This document shows, in pieces, positions 1 to 11,201 of a DNA stretch of 64,000 nucleotides. The notes below the pieces were generated by a model. That model was given only the letters and a program-made list of their open reading frames with translations. It was not told the DNA's origin and made no database searches. Position 1 is the stretch's first letter; every line of letters starts with the position of its first letter. The stretch is from Takakia lepidozioides (Eukaryota > Streptophyta > Takakiopsida > Takakiales > Takakiaceae), in NCBI GenBank assembly GCA_030704615.1, contig CM060732.1:17792001-17856000 (forward strand), given 5' to 3'. A program made the position numbers and the translations under genes.

Positions 1-2955
1 CATTACAACAAGCCAGGCAAATCGGAGAAGGCCCCAGTTACACAGTTGTCTACTGCCATTGTGTCTTCAGAATAGAAGGTGAAGTGGCTACAGATATGGA
101 ACTCCGATCCCACTGTTAGGGATACCCACATGTTCCCCAGGCCGGAGAAAAAGAAGAAGACCCAGCGTGACATTCCTTTCAGTGACAATGTGCTGGACAC
201 ATGGCTTCACAAGGCCACTTACTGGAGCCAGGTATGATGTCCTTTGCTGTGTCACTTTCTTTTTGCTTTTTCTGTCATTCTTTTTCCATGTTACATTGGT
301 TGTGATTGTTTTTGTGTTCATTCTTGCTTCTGTATTGGTCTGCAGTTGGAGGAAAGGGCCCGGTCGGTTCTACATACGCAAGTGGCTGACTATGGGATCA
401 CCATGATAGAACCGAAGGTCTCCTTTCAAGCATACATGAGGAAATGGAGAGCCACAGTGTGGCAATCTTGTTTCTTCAAAGAGTTCAGCAAGGATGTTGG
501 CATCAGTCGAACAAATGAGCTTGACCAGCAACAGAAAGGAGAGGAAGCCTGGAAACGATGCCTTTATGGGTGCGAAATGGACTGTGCTTCTTTGTTTTGC
601 ATAGACACAATCTCCTCCATCCAACCTGTTTTTGGCTGGCTCATATGAGTTTGTGGTGGAGTGTAATGTGTCGCATACTCTTTTAGGGGGTCTTCGTGAT
701 GGGGTGGAAAAGCTGGGAGACAATATTTGCATTGCATAATGAGGTTCTCTGTTCCTGCAGGTACATAAAGTATGTTCTCATGGCAGAGAACTGCTTGGAC
801 AAAACATCCTGATTTCGTGGACCTTTGGCTTGTCCCTGCTGGCAACAACCAGACCATGTTTACTACGGGGATCTTGCATGACTGGGGCCCAGACCATCTT
901 TCTGCTTGTGGTTGGTATTTGGATTGCCCTGCTTCAGAGACCCCAGCTCAGGAGGTGTCTTTGAGGAGAGAGAATGAGCGTATAGCAGCTACCGCCGCAG
1001 CAGCCGACCTCGACATTCATGAGAGAAATTTGAGGACTCTTGCAGAAGGAGCCTCCCGCTCAGGATACACCGGGTAAAGGTAGAAAGGCAAAGGGAAAGG
1101 ATGTTGCTGGTGGTGGGGGAAAGGAAGGGGTAGGGGAAGGGGGCACAAGGGCAGGTAGGTGGGCAGGGAGTGTTACAGATACTGGCCCTCTGGTGGTTGT
1201 CCAGCAGACTCCACCGCATGGTAGGGGATCCGGGAGAAAGAACAAGAGGGTGGTTGATCCCAAGGACCCGTACCATGCAGTGGAGCATCCCACGAGGGTC
1301 ATTCGCCCTACCAGGTTGGAGATGGCCAACGTCAGGTTCCTTGCCATGATGGAGTCCAAGAAATCTGATTACAAGGGTGAACCATCACCAGTGTGGGAGA
1401 GGATTGTGGAGTTCCTCGGCACGGTGCGTGTTGTCTTTTGCTTCTTGTCTGTTGTGTGCATGGATCGTTTCAATCCTCTTGAGCATTCCATTGCATGCTT
1501 GTTTGCAGGCTAAAATGACCAATCATGGTGAACGGGAAGGAGGAGCCATATGCAGCCGAACTCATCATCTTGGACATCCCTGATGGGTTGCCAGGCCCGG
1601 ATGTCCCTTGATCGGGTGCTTGTCCAGGTTGGAATGCTTTTGATGAGCGCTACTGGCGGTGGATTTTCTCCCTTTGCAATTTCTTTCTGTCCGATGCAGG
1701 TGTTTTGGTGCTCATCCAGTCCATCGACCTTCGCTGTCGCCGTGCACTTGCCAGCTATTTGAAAGCCTCCGGTATGAGGGTCGTGAAGACATGGAATTGT
1801 GTGAACAGAATTTACCTGACGAAGGGGGATCGTCCCGGAGAGATGGTAAATCTGCCTTCTTATTCCTCTTCTTGGTGGTTCTCGGCTGGAGTTGCATAAG
1901 TCGCTCAAATGAATATGTAGGGGCCTGGTTTTCAAGCTTCTTAGTTCCTTGTGTATGTCATGTTCACAGACTCGTTTGTTTGAAGCTGTTTGTCTCGTCC
2001 GAGTGCACCCACCTACGACTCCAGCCGTCATTAGGGAGTTCGCCATCACTCATGGGGGCAAGTTCATAGAGACGAGAGGACAGATCCTCCCACGGATGAC
2101 ATGCACCACAACTACGTGGACAACAACGTGTGCTTGCAAAGGGGGAATGGGGTTCCTTGGAGAGGGGCCAGGGAGAGGAGCCCAGCTTTCATTCAGACGA
2201 TTGTGGAGTGCTGCACCTACACAGATGCCAGAGTTCTGGATTTGTCAATGGGCACAGGTTAGTCTCTTCAACATTCACTTTTCATGAGGTTTGTTTGACC
2301 TTGCACTTTCAGCTCTTCCCACCGTTCCAAATGTGTCTTCAATGTCTGTTTCCTTCATTGTATTCCACTGCAGGTGCCTCGTACCACGCTTGCAAGGCCA
2401 GTGCGCAACATCTCTTTGGGATTGAAGGGGATGCCGAGATTTACAAGAACCTCCTGATGGGTTTGGGTGGACACACTTCTCAAGTCCTTCCGAAGCCCCT
2501 ACCCGCTGATATTGATACAGGGGAGACTTCCGACAAGGAGCTGGATGACGACTTTGCCTGTGAGTAAGTTTAACCTGTGGATGCTTGCATTGTTGTTTCA
2601 ATACCCAGAATCACTATTCTTAAGGCAAAGTGCACATGGGAGATATCCTCTTCGTTGGACTTGTGCATTGCATCATTGTGTTCAAAATTGGTTTTTGTCC
2701 ACTTGTGCAGGAGTCCGCGTGCTTCCACTGACCCTCCAGGGCTAGCTATCACACCTTTTTGGACTTCTTTCAAGTCCTCCTCAGTCTTACGTCCTACCTG
2801 TCTATGCGGAGGCACTCGCAGCAAGCATGTCCATTCATGGCACTCGCAGTCCAACCATCGACGGCCGTGGTAGAAGACGTGGTGTTGGGGCCGGAATCTT
2901 TGTGGATGACATAGCACAGGAGGTCGATACTGATTCTGATGACTGTAACACTTGA
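1..2955 (+). pseudogene. MT-1: decayed copy of ParB/methyltransferase-like gene family
   Basis: This is the 3' two thirds of an old copy of the family seen intact-like at 38.9-45.6 kb and 59.3-64 kb. Exons recognised by homology and splice consensus are 1-231, 346-569, 761 to about 1423, about 1509-1845, 1970-2257, 2374-2563 and 2711-2955. The pieces align in order with MT-3: DTWLHKATYWSQ, then an exon ending RCLYG, then a segment with WYLDCP matching WYVDLP, then IILDIPDG (motif IV-like), then RSPAFIQT followed by ARVLDLSMGTG (motifs X and I), then GASYHACKAS with an acidic IEGD. Reading frame changes are needed near 760, 1075, 1610 and 2100, with an in-frame stop right after the DIPDG exon start. 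The acidic C-terminus ends in TGA at 2953-2955. The N-terminal ParB-like part would lie before base 1. Homology is clear; the gene is not functional as read. Confidence 0.7.
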
Positions 2956-3641
2956 TATGAAGTTTTCTTTTGCTTTCATTCGGGGCCAATTTTGAAATGG
3001 GATGGTTGTGTGTCCTTGTTGTCATGTTTGCAATGTGTGCATGGGATGCAAATTCATGGGAACAAACTATCGTTGGAGATGGGGGTTGCATGGACTGCCC
3101 GGATTGTTCTTTCAATCTATTTAGTGTTTTGCGGAGCTCACAAGCTTGTGTGCATTGCAAAAACAAACAAACGTCTTTGGTCCGGGTAGAACATTCTCGC
3201 ATCATTTGCTCGTTGGTCTCCAAACCAATCCTGCTAGAAGAATGTTTGGTAAATCCATCATGATAAAGTCCACGTGATCAAAGAGCGTTCAGGCATTCTC
3301 AATTCTGGTGAGCATCCATGATGCTCCCACACATATCTGGCATGTTCGCAAGGGTGGTGAGTAAGAATTTTTTTCGCAGGGATCCGCTTTGGATGATGTG
3401 AGTGTGCACCTGCTCACGACGTAGACACATTCCAATGCAGGGGCTTGGTATGTTGATAACGTCTAAATGGATGCAATGGATAGAAAAGATGGATACAATG
3501 GATGTAACACATCCAGTCTGCATTCCCTGGAAATGGCTGATCAACCCGCGGAAATAGGCCCTGTATGCATGTTGATGTGGCGTGAGCCTGTGCTGGGCTC
3601 ATGGTTTCCTGGGCTCACGGGCTCACGCCTCTGGGCTCACA
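2956..3641. other. Spacer with no supported gene
   Basis: No coding region or RNA gene is supported here. A short imperfect repeat of GGATGCAATGG/GGATACAATGG type occurs at about 3465-3505. From about 3580 to 3641 there are several GGCTCAC/GGCTCATGG copies leading into the terminus-like motif at 3642. Confidence 0.5.
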
Positions 3642-3656
3642 GAATAGCACCCCCCG
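3580..3656 (-). repeat. Terminus-like sequence (G-run, TGCTATTC, TGAGC repeats), copy 1
   Basis: Read on the minus strand, 3656-3642 is a G-run followed by TGCTATTC, then several GTGAGCCC/CATGAGCCC repeats. It begins exactly where homology to the gypsy integrase ends. The same order of motifs occurs at 51491 (abutting a broken MULE gene) and 38718. This looks like the end of an unidentified mobile element; the family is not recognised. Confidence 0.45.
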
Positions 3657-6445
3657 CTCCGGTTTTGTTGGCATGTGGTGCATGTCTTGACATACTCCTC
3701 GGCCTCCTCCCTCAGTTTGGGCCAGAAATACTCTTTCTTCAGGAGTGCCGCGGTGCGCTTGGGTCCGCTGTGGCCCGCAAGCAGGCCATCATGGCATTCT
3801 CTCAAGAGACTATCTCTGATCCCTCCCTTCGACACATAGAGGCGCTTTTGCTTGTACCGGAGCAGTCCATTTTGCAAGTGGAACTGCGATTTAACCCCCA
3901 TCCTCAAGTCCCGCATCACGGCCTTTGCAATCTCATCCTTCCGGTAAGCCTTCCAGATTTTTCTTTGGAGCGCCGTCTCGCCCCTGTACACCAACATGAG
4001 CTACTGCTTTCTACTTAAAGCATTGGCCACCACATTGTCCCATCCCGGTTTGTACTGGATATCCACGTCGAACACTGCCAAAGTGTCTTGCCACCTAAGT
4101 TGTTTTGGGGACAACTTAGGCAGCGTGGCAAAATACTTCACCATGACATTGTCCGTGAACACCTTCACCGGGTTGGAACCAACATAGTGGCGCCAAAGCT
4201 CAAGGCAATGCACCACCGCCTTCATTTCTTTCTCGTGCGTAGGCCACCGTCGCTCCATTTCATTTAGTTTCTTACTTTCGTAAGCCATTGGACGTCCATC
4301 TTGCATGAGTACACCTCCAATCGCGAAATCCAACACATCCATATGAATCTCAAATGGACGGTCGAACTCCGGGATTTTCAGGACTGGAGCCTCCGCCATC
4401 TGCTGCTTCAACTTGGCAAAAGCTTGGCCACAAAAGGTGTTCCATACCCATACTTTGGATTTACACAGAAGGTCCGACAGCAGCCCCGCGATCTTGGCAA
4501 AATTTCTCACATACTTTCGGTAATAGGAGGCGAGTCCTAGGAAGGATCGCACTCCCGGGACCGAAGTCAGAGGCTCCCAGTCCAAGATCGCCCTCACCTT
4601 TCTGTCATCCATTTTGATCCCATCCTGTGTAATCACATGCCCTAGGAACTCTACTTTTGTGACCCCAAATTTGCACTTTGAAGCTTTGGCATATCGCTTC
4701 CCTTCCCGCAATTTCTGGAACACCCTTTTGAGGTGCTCCAGGTGCTCTTCCTTTGTTTTCGAGTACACCAAGATGTCGGCGATGTACACGATCACAAAGT
4801 CATCCAACCACTCCTGGAAAAGGCTGTTCATTAGCGTGCTAAAGGTCGCGGGTGCGTTGGTGAGCCCAAAAGGCATCACCAAGCACTCATACAAACCATA
4901 TCTTGTCATGCACGCGGTCTTCTCCTCATCTCCTTCCGCCACTCAAATTTGATGGTAGCCGGAACGCAAATCGATCCGGCTGAAATACTTCGCTCCTGCC
5001 AACCGACCAAAGAGGTCGTTGATCCTTGGCAAAGGGTACTAGTTTTTTATTGTCACCTTATTTAGAGCCCTGTAATCGACACACATCCACAACGTCCCAT
5101 CCTTCTTGTCTGCGAATAGCACCGGGGCTCCGTAAGGTGACTTACTCAGCCGAATGTACCCCTTTGACATTAGATCCTTGAGCTGAGTCTTCAGCTCGAC
5201 CAACTCTCTGTGGTTCAACCGGTAGGGCGCCTTGGCAGGCGGCTCCGATCCCGGTATCACCTCAATCTTGTGGTCAACTCCTCTTTGCGGTGGCAAGCCG
5301 CTTGGTAAATCCTCCGGCATCACATCCTGGTATTTCTCCAAAATCCCCTTGATCCAATCTGGGCTCGGCTCCATATCGCCTTCTCCCTTCAATTGTCTTA
5401 CGTAAAGCAAAAACTGGGGCTCGTGTGGCTCCTCCATGGCCCACTCCTTTGCTGACAGCAGGTTTATTCGCCCTCCCATTGGGTTGGGCGTTTTCGACAC
5501 TCGTAAAACTTCACCACCATTCCCACACGGTAGCGTGACTACTCTCTTGCAGCCATCTATGACCGCTTCGGACTTGCTCAAAAAGGTCATCCCCAAAATG
5601 AGATCCACTCCATCGATCTCGCCCTCCCAACTCCCCAGCTGAAGAGGAACATCGAACGCCAACTTCGTCGCCAGTTGTGGTTCTCTTTTGGCGGAACGCA
5701 TTTCAATAGAGGCCCCCATGTCACTTGTCGGGAGCCCCAGCTTTCGTGCCGTTGCCGGTGTCATGAAGGAGTGCGACGCTCCTGTGTCCACCAACAACGA
5801 CACGTTAGTTCTGGAAATTATCCCATTCACGAACATTAACTGACTTCCTTTACGCAAGGCGCTAGTTTCCTGATACAACACACAAGAGTAGTTGCCTACC
5901 TTGCAAGTCTTGGCGACCACCGCCTCCACCAAGCGGCTAATGGAATCTTCGGACAGCTCCGTGGCCGCTCGAGTCATGTTCAATTGTCGGGGTTTCATGC
6001 ACTTCTTAGCCATGTGCCCGGGCTCCCCGCAATTAAAACTTACTCCATCGAAGATCACCTTCTGTCCGCCATAAGCCGCCGCACCTGATTTTTCTTTCGG
6101 AGCACCGAGTGCCGCCTTGACGTGAGAAGGACCTCCCTTCGATTTCCACGTGCCATTGTCGCCGCGTGGCCTATCCCACTTCTTTTCCGGTCGAAAGGAG
6201 TCACCCTCCTGCCGGGTCTTCTTGTGGTTCAGCTCCGTACGGCCTTGTCTTTCGCCCCTAGGGACATCCGAGAAACATTCAACCCTTTCAATTGCCTCGT
6301 TCAAAGTCTTAGGTGGCTTCTCCTCCAACTTCCGCCTGGCCCATGGGGCCAGTCCGCCACAAGTTGAAGACCATTTCTGGTTCCGCCATATCCGCGACTT
6401 CGAGCAACAGCACATTGAAAGCCTGAACATATCCCCGAATGTCAT
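3623..6445 (-). pseudogene. pol: Gypsy-1 pol (protease, RT, RNase H, partial integrase), with three stops
   Basis: One frame carries a CCHC knuckle ([11 protein letters not shown]), an aspartic protease motif ([11 protein letters not shown]), RT motifs ([23 protein letters not shown]), RNase H (EKEMKAVVHCLELW) and the integrase HHCC finger ending CTTCQQNR. It is cut by in-frame stops at about 5039-5041, 4943-4945 and 4001-4003. The RT catalytic motif reads YIADILV where YIDDILV is expected, so one metal-binding aspartate is lost. In RNase H the usual DAS is DVL. The integrase core is absent because the element is truncated. Confidence 0.85.
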
Positions 6446-7057
6446 CCGTTTGCTTCAAATGCCTCATCTTGTCCCGGGCGAGCCAGGACGCGTTGAGGGG
6501 AACAAACTGTCTTTTCATAAGTTCCTTGAACCCACTACAGTTCAAGGTTTCCGGGTTTGGACCTTGGTCGTGAAGGCGTTTCTGCCACCATTGTTGGGCA
6601 TAGCCCCTCAAGTAGGTGGGAGCCACTTCCATCCGATCCTCGTCACTCAACTTGGCCGCCCGGAAGTACTACTCCAGCTCCAAGAGCCAGGTGTTGAGTG
6701 CCTTCTGATTTTGGACGCCCTTGAAGGTGCCGGGTTCCTTAGGCTTCACCTTAAACTTTGCCTTAGTGGAAGTGGCATTAACCACCTTCAACACGTCTTT
6801 CAACGTCCCGCCAAACTGCGCCAACAACCCTTCCCAAAATGTTGCTGGCTGGGAGGCATCTGTTGGTCTGGCAGAGCCTCTGGGAGGTCCTCAGGCTCCG
6901 ACTCCTCAGATTCCTCCCGTTCTTGTGCGGCCTCGCTTTCAAAAGCATGAATCGCCGCCTCAAATTGCCGCTTCGGTGACACGTCGCCCCCATCGAGCTC
7001 ACCAGGATCATCATCTTTCGAGCCGTTCCGCTTTCGCTTTGGCTTGCCCGACCCCAT
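6309..7057 (-). pseudogene. gag: Gypsy-1 gag (broken)
   Basis: A likely start at 7057 (MGSGKPKRKRNG) opens a charged N-terminal segment running to about 6800. The capsid part follows in another frame at 6650-6309, with the typical retrotransposon gag core (RGYAQQWWQKRL, then a GFKELMKRQFVPL segment and an [11 protein letters not shown] segment). It continues, after a further frame change near 6400, into the zinc-knuckle/protease frame. It would encode the virus-like-particle shell protein, but frame breaks make it non-functional. Confidence 0.7.
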
Positions 7058-7097
7058 GATGAGGCCGATCTCAAGGACGATCGCGTACTGAACTCTA

Positions 7098-7112
7098 GGC
7101 TTTGATATCAAG
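7098..7112 (-). other. Gypsy-1 primer binding site, initiator-Met tRNA type
   Basis: On the minus strand TGATATCAAAGCC follows an LTR-like end ...GCGACA at 7113 after a 2-nt gap. It resembles the common plant site TGGTATCAGAGC, complementary to the 3' end of initiator tRNA-Met, with two or three changes. It marks the 5' LTR boundary. Confidence 0.6.
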
Positions 7113-7526
7113 TGTCGCGCACCTCACTTTGATAAGCTCCCCTTCAAGTCATAGTTACTCGCTTTGATGCGCGCGCCAATATGAGTTCACAGATTAGTTC
7201 AAGTTTAGGGTTCACAGGTTTTCGGGACTTCTCTGTTTTCCTCCTTGTTAAGTTCACTTCAGGAGGCCTCATTTGCAAGTGTGCATTGGCGCACACCTCC
7301 ATAACCATCGACTCAAAAAAATGAGGTGGTCATGTCTAGCCATGCATGTTGCACCAGATCACTTTACTTTCGGATTTTTGTTTGTTTTTTCTGATTGCTT
7401 ATTCTTCATTTGGTTCCTTGGTGGAACTGTGCGCTAGACATGTGTGTCACAGTTCGCCACCCCAAAACACCAATGCACACTTATTTCACAATGTTTAATT
7501 TTTTTTTATCCCTAGTTTTGACGAGG
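7113..7526 (-). repeat. Probable 5' LTR remnant of Gypsy-1
   Basis: Position 7113 begins TGTCGCGCACC on the plus strand (minus-strand LTR end GACA), next to the primer site. No second LTR is present, so the outer boundary cannot be fixed. No gene is seen here. Confidence 0.4.
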
Positions 7527-7928
7527 GCTGAAAAACAACTGTGCGTAACTACATACTTGCTTTGCAACACCCCAACTGGATTTTTTTTTTAATTTGGATC
7601 TGGTCTGAAAAACAATTGTGCGTTAATGCACAGTTGTTTTGCAACAGCCCAACGAGTTTTTGTTTTTTGTTTTTTTTTTTTTTGGTGGCAGGGGCTAGAA
7701 AACAACTGTGCGGTAACGCACACTTGCTTTGCAGCAGCCCAATGGGATTTTATTTGTATTTGTTTTTGGTCGGTTTTTGGCGGGGGCTGAAAAATAATTG
7801 TGCGTTAACGCACACTTGCTTTACAACAGCCCACGGGAGGAAGGATATATATATAATTTTCTCTAGTTTTGACGGGGACTTGAGAACAATTGCATTAACC
7901 ACACACTAGCTTTGCGGCAGCCCAACGG

Positions 7929-7967
<39 letters not shown>
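7527..7967 (+). repeat. About 80-bp tandem repeat ending in A39
   Basis: About five diverged units share a core GAAAACAACTGTGCG...ACTTGC.TTGCAACAGCCCAA, separated by T-rich spacers. The last unit runs into 39 consecutive A at 7929-7967. The units contain the small inverted element GTGCGTTAACGCAC. No coding sequence is present. Confidence 0.75.
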
Positions 7968-7968
<1 letters not shown>

Positions 7969-8157
7969 GATTTTTTAGGTTTTACTGTCAAGGACGAGAA
8001 CATGACTGAACACAAACAAGAGATCAAACTAGAGGTACAAGACTAGACAAGAAATCAAGGTCGGCGTGGCCGAATGCATGATGGGTAAACATGAATCAAG
8101 ATGAGTACAAGATACTATAACTTGACTTGGATACGGGAATGCTGGAAACTGGACTGG

Positions 8158-8690
8158 CACTACAACAAATGGGGGGGGGGGGGGGGGGGGGGGGTTTGCG
8201 ACGCCAGCCACGCCCCCACGCCCGCGCGGCACCGAGCGTGCGACGCCAACCCCGCGGAGCCTGTTTGCGACGCCGGGCCGTCGCAACCAAACCCCGCGAG
8301 TCGCTACCTGGCGCCGGGGCCAGGCGACGTGGCCATCGCACGGGCGGATGAAGGGAGAAGAAGGCAGCCCTTCCATGCGACGCCCCCCAGTGAAGGGCAG
8401 AAGGCAGCCTTTTCTGGCGACGGCCGATCGTCGCAAGCCGAAAAAAAAAACCCTTTCTTGCCATTTCTTTCATCGCAGCCCTTTCTTGCGACGCCAGGCC
8501 GTCGCATGGTGGCATGAAGGGCAAAAGGCCCCTGCGACGGCCGGACGTCGCAAACAGCCCAGCTACCCTATTCTTTCAAAACAAAAAACAGGTTAGAGTT
8601 TGCGAGGCTTGCCGTCGCCGTTTGCGACCCCCGGCGATAAATCCAAAAAAAATGCGTCGCAGTTTGCGATGCGTGGGGGTTGCATGCAGC
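8158..8690. repeat. CACTA-A left terminus and subterminal repeats
   Basis: The element end CACTACAACAAAT starts at 8158 (candidate 3-bp duplication TGG just outside), followed by 24 G at 8171-8194. From 8195 to about 8690 there are roughly ten TTGCGACG or CGTCGCAA motifs, several paired head to head as imperfect palindromes (GCGACGGCCGGACGTCGC). CACTA elements normally carry a CACTA terminus and short subterminal repeats that bind their own protein, which fits. The matching right end was not found. Confidence 0.75.
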
Positions 8691-9035
8691 GACGGCAGGG
8701 CTTTCTAGGTTTAGGTTTAGGGCCATTGGGGGTTCTTAGTTTTTTTTTTTTCATATGGTACTGGGGTAGGGTATTTTTTTTCTTTATGGTTTAGCTTGTT
8801 GTTGTGGACCTTCTTGTAGATTGTGACATTCATTTTAATAATTCTCTTTATACCACATTTGTATGTGGTTCTCCAACATATTCATTGCCTCTGCCTTCTT
8901 GCTTGAAAGACTACCAGCCACAGCCATATTTCATCAATCATAGAAATAAGCTACAATATGCATGTACATGTACAATCAATCGAAGGAATGGATACAGTTC
9001 GGTGCGAGAATTGTTATGTAGCTTTGATTTTGTGT

Positions 9036-9940
9036 CTAATCAACTTGAACATCATCATCCAGAGCTTCTTCATCCTCATCAAGCTGCAAGTCTTCTTGGT
9101 CATCAGAGTCATCGTCATAAATGGTCCGGCCCTCAAAAGGCACCTCCGAATCATCCTCCACCTTGTTGTCAATGGTCGTGTCTTCGTCTCCTTCTCCAAC
9201 ATCCGTATCTTCTAGAGTTTCATCATATAGGGTCCGGGATGCATTGTTCGGGGTGTCATCATCCTCTTCTACCCCCTCTACCCAACCTCCATCATCAGCA
9301 TCATTATAACCAGTCTCTCCGTCCACCGCAATTGCCTCACCCCATGGAGATCCGAGACCATGATAGAAAGGTCTTCCTCTTGGCTGAGCATGCACAACCA
9401 CCTTCCAATTCCCCCCTCTTGTTTTGTCATTGGAGAAGAAAACTTGCTCCATGTCTGAAGGCCGTGAAAAAAGCTCATCGGAGGGACGATGAGTAGGGTT
9501 GAGCCTATCTACATTGAAGCGCATGAAACCACAATCATCTTGCATTAGTGTTGCGGAGGGCCCCACAAGATGTGGATGGAACCACCTTCCCTTGAAGAGA
9601 AGAGGCCGGTACCTTGTATACTGAAGTTGGAGTATGCTCTCAAGCTCTCCAATGTACTCAAGTTTGCTCATAGGAGGTCGTGTATCTCCCTTGCCCCACA
9701 CGGAGTCTTGTCAATATGTGGCATACAAGCCAAAATCAAAGGTTGTTTTGCGCTTTATGTCAAGAGCACGAATGCGGAAATGACGACCGTGAACCCAAAC
9801 CGTCGTGTATGAGGTTGTGAATTGAGAGGGGCCCCTTGCAATGTCTTGCACCAAATCACCTTTCCTTGAGCAACGGCGTCATAAACCGAAGTCCGAAGCC
9901 ACTGTTGGAATGAACTTAGAGGCTGCAATTCCATGGACAA
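9036..9940 (-). pseudogene. CACTA-A C-terminal DUF4216-like region
   Basis: Two minus-strand pieces, about 9940-9755 (FQQWLRTSVYDAVAQGKVIW) and 9701-9036 (KLEYIGELESILQLQY, later EQVFFSNDK), together match the DUF4216 region normally found at the end of plant CACTA transposase proteins. A frame break separates the pieces. The tail from about residue 130 of the second piece is highly acidic. The better preserved equivalent is at 33102-33971. Confidence 0.75.
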
Positions 9941-10036
9941 ATTTTGTGAAGGAACATTCCGGCGGCCCGCTCCTCGGCGTCGGCGTCTAGTAACCGGCCT
10001 TGGATGGTTCCGCCTCCATGCAAGCGTCTCTTCCTC

Positions 10037-10726
10037 TCAATGCTGAACAAGATTATTGTATCTTGCCTCCCACTCATGTATGGATGGGGTGTTCTTCAGT
10101 ATGAAGTCATGCGCTTGTTCAATCACCAAGGTCGGCAATTTTACCCTCTTCAATTTTTTGGGCAAACGATTGTCATTGGTTCGTGCATCCTTCTCTTCTT
10201 TCAACATCCGAGGGGCTTCCTCATCCACCCTTGTCATGTGCTCCGTGCAATAGAACGTAGCTTCTTGCAACATATACCCCTCCGCCATGCTCCTCTCCGG
10301 GTGCGCCATTTGTCTTATAAATCCTTTCAAAGTCTTCATATAACGCTCAAGGAAGTACATCCACCAAGAATGAATGGGGCCGGCAATCAAAGCCTCTTCC
10401 ACTAAGTGCACTACCAAGTGCATTCGGATGTCAAAGAAGGAGGGAGGAAGGTGCATCTCCAACATACACATTACCTCCGCCGCCTCCTTCTTCATGCGTG
10501 GAAAATCCGCTTCCTCCAACTCTTTGGAGCAAATCCACCGGAACAAGCCTCCCAATCTATAGATTGTCTCACAAACCTCGGGAGTCAATATTCCACGTAC
10601 TGCAATGGGCAAGATGTCTTGCAATACATTGTGGTAGTCATGCGACTTCAAACCATGGACCCCGGTCTTCTTCGCTGAACTTCGTACGGAGGGATGACCC
10701 ATAACCAGTTGGTGTTCGGACAGCAC
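10037..10726 (-). pseudogene. CACTA-A DUF4218-like region
   Basis: A 229-residue open frame contains GLKSHDYHNVLQDILPIAVR, LPPSFFDIRMHLVVHLVEEA and MKTLKGFIRQMAHPERSMAEG, the hallmark blocks of DUF4218, which follows the transposase core in plant CACTA (En/Spm-type) proteins. It lies between the transposase core (11.2-12.8 kb) and the DUF4216 region on the same strand. No start codon of its own is implied; it is an exon of a larger decayed gene. Confidence 0.85.
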
Positions 10727-11201
10727 TTATGGTGGCTATCACTTTCTTGTATTTCGCCTTTGTCCATTGTCAAGGTGCGCGCCTATACTTCCACCGTACA
10801 ACACCCTTTGGGTCCACACGCATGCGACCCTGCTCCTCAAGCTTCTTTCTAACACCGAGAGAATCTTCTTTTGCAGCCACTCCCTTCTTTGCCGGTGTGC
10901 CATGAAGAACCCGAAAAAAGGACGAGCAGACATTCTTTTTAATATGCATGGGATCTAGAAGATGACAAATCTTCAGGTCCTACATATATCCCCACCCACA
11001 AATACTTACACAAATTTTTTTACGTGAAAGTGACAATGCAACGCATACCAAATGTGCAATATTACATGCATGCATAGGGATATTGACGGTGTTTTGGTGG
11101 AATATATACCGCCCAATATGACAACTCGTAGAAGATTGAAAGTCGTTTCATGCCGGGCACGTCCACTTCACCATCCGTGCCCGCATGGGCCTCCTTCCAG
11201 A

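Larger units (their letters stand above)
3623..7112 (-). mobile_element. Gypsy-1: truncated, inactive Ty3/gypsy retrotransposon
   Basis: Reading on the minus strand from the primer site at 7112, the order is gag, zinc knuckle, protease, reverse transcriptase, RNase H and integrase N-terminus, which is the Ty3/gypsy order. It stops just after the integrase HHCC zinc finger at about 3656, where unrelated TGAGC-repeat sequence begins. Only one LTR side is present. Three nonsense codons in pol and a gag frame break mean it is dead. Confidence 0.9.

Noticed and set aside
8101-8596. Several overlapping proline/arginine-rich frames on both strands
   Set aside because: They are shadows of the GC-rich CGACG subterminal repeats of CACTA-A.
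8700-8725. Telomere-like TTTAGG/TTTAGGG
   Set aside because: Only two or three imperfect units near CACTA-A; not a telomere or interstitial array.
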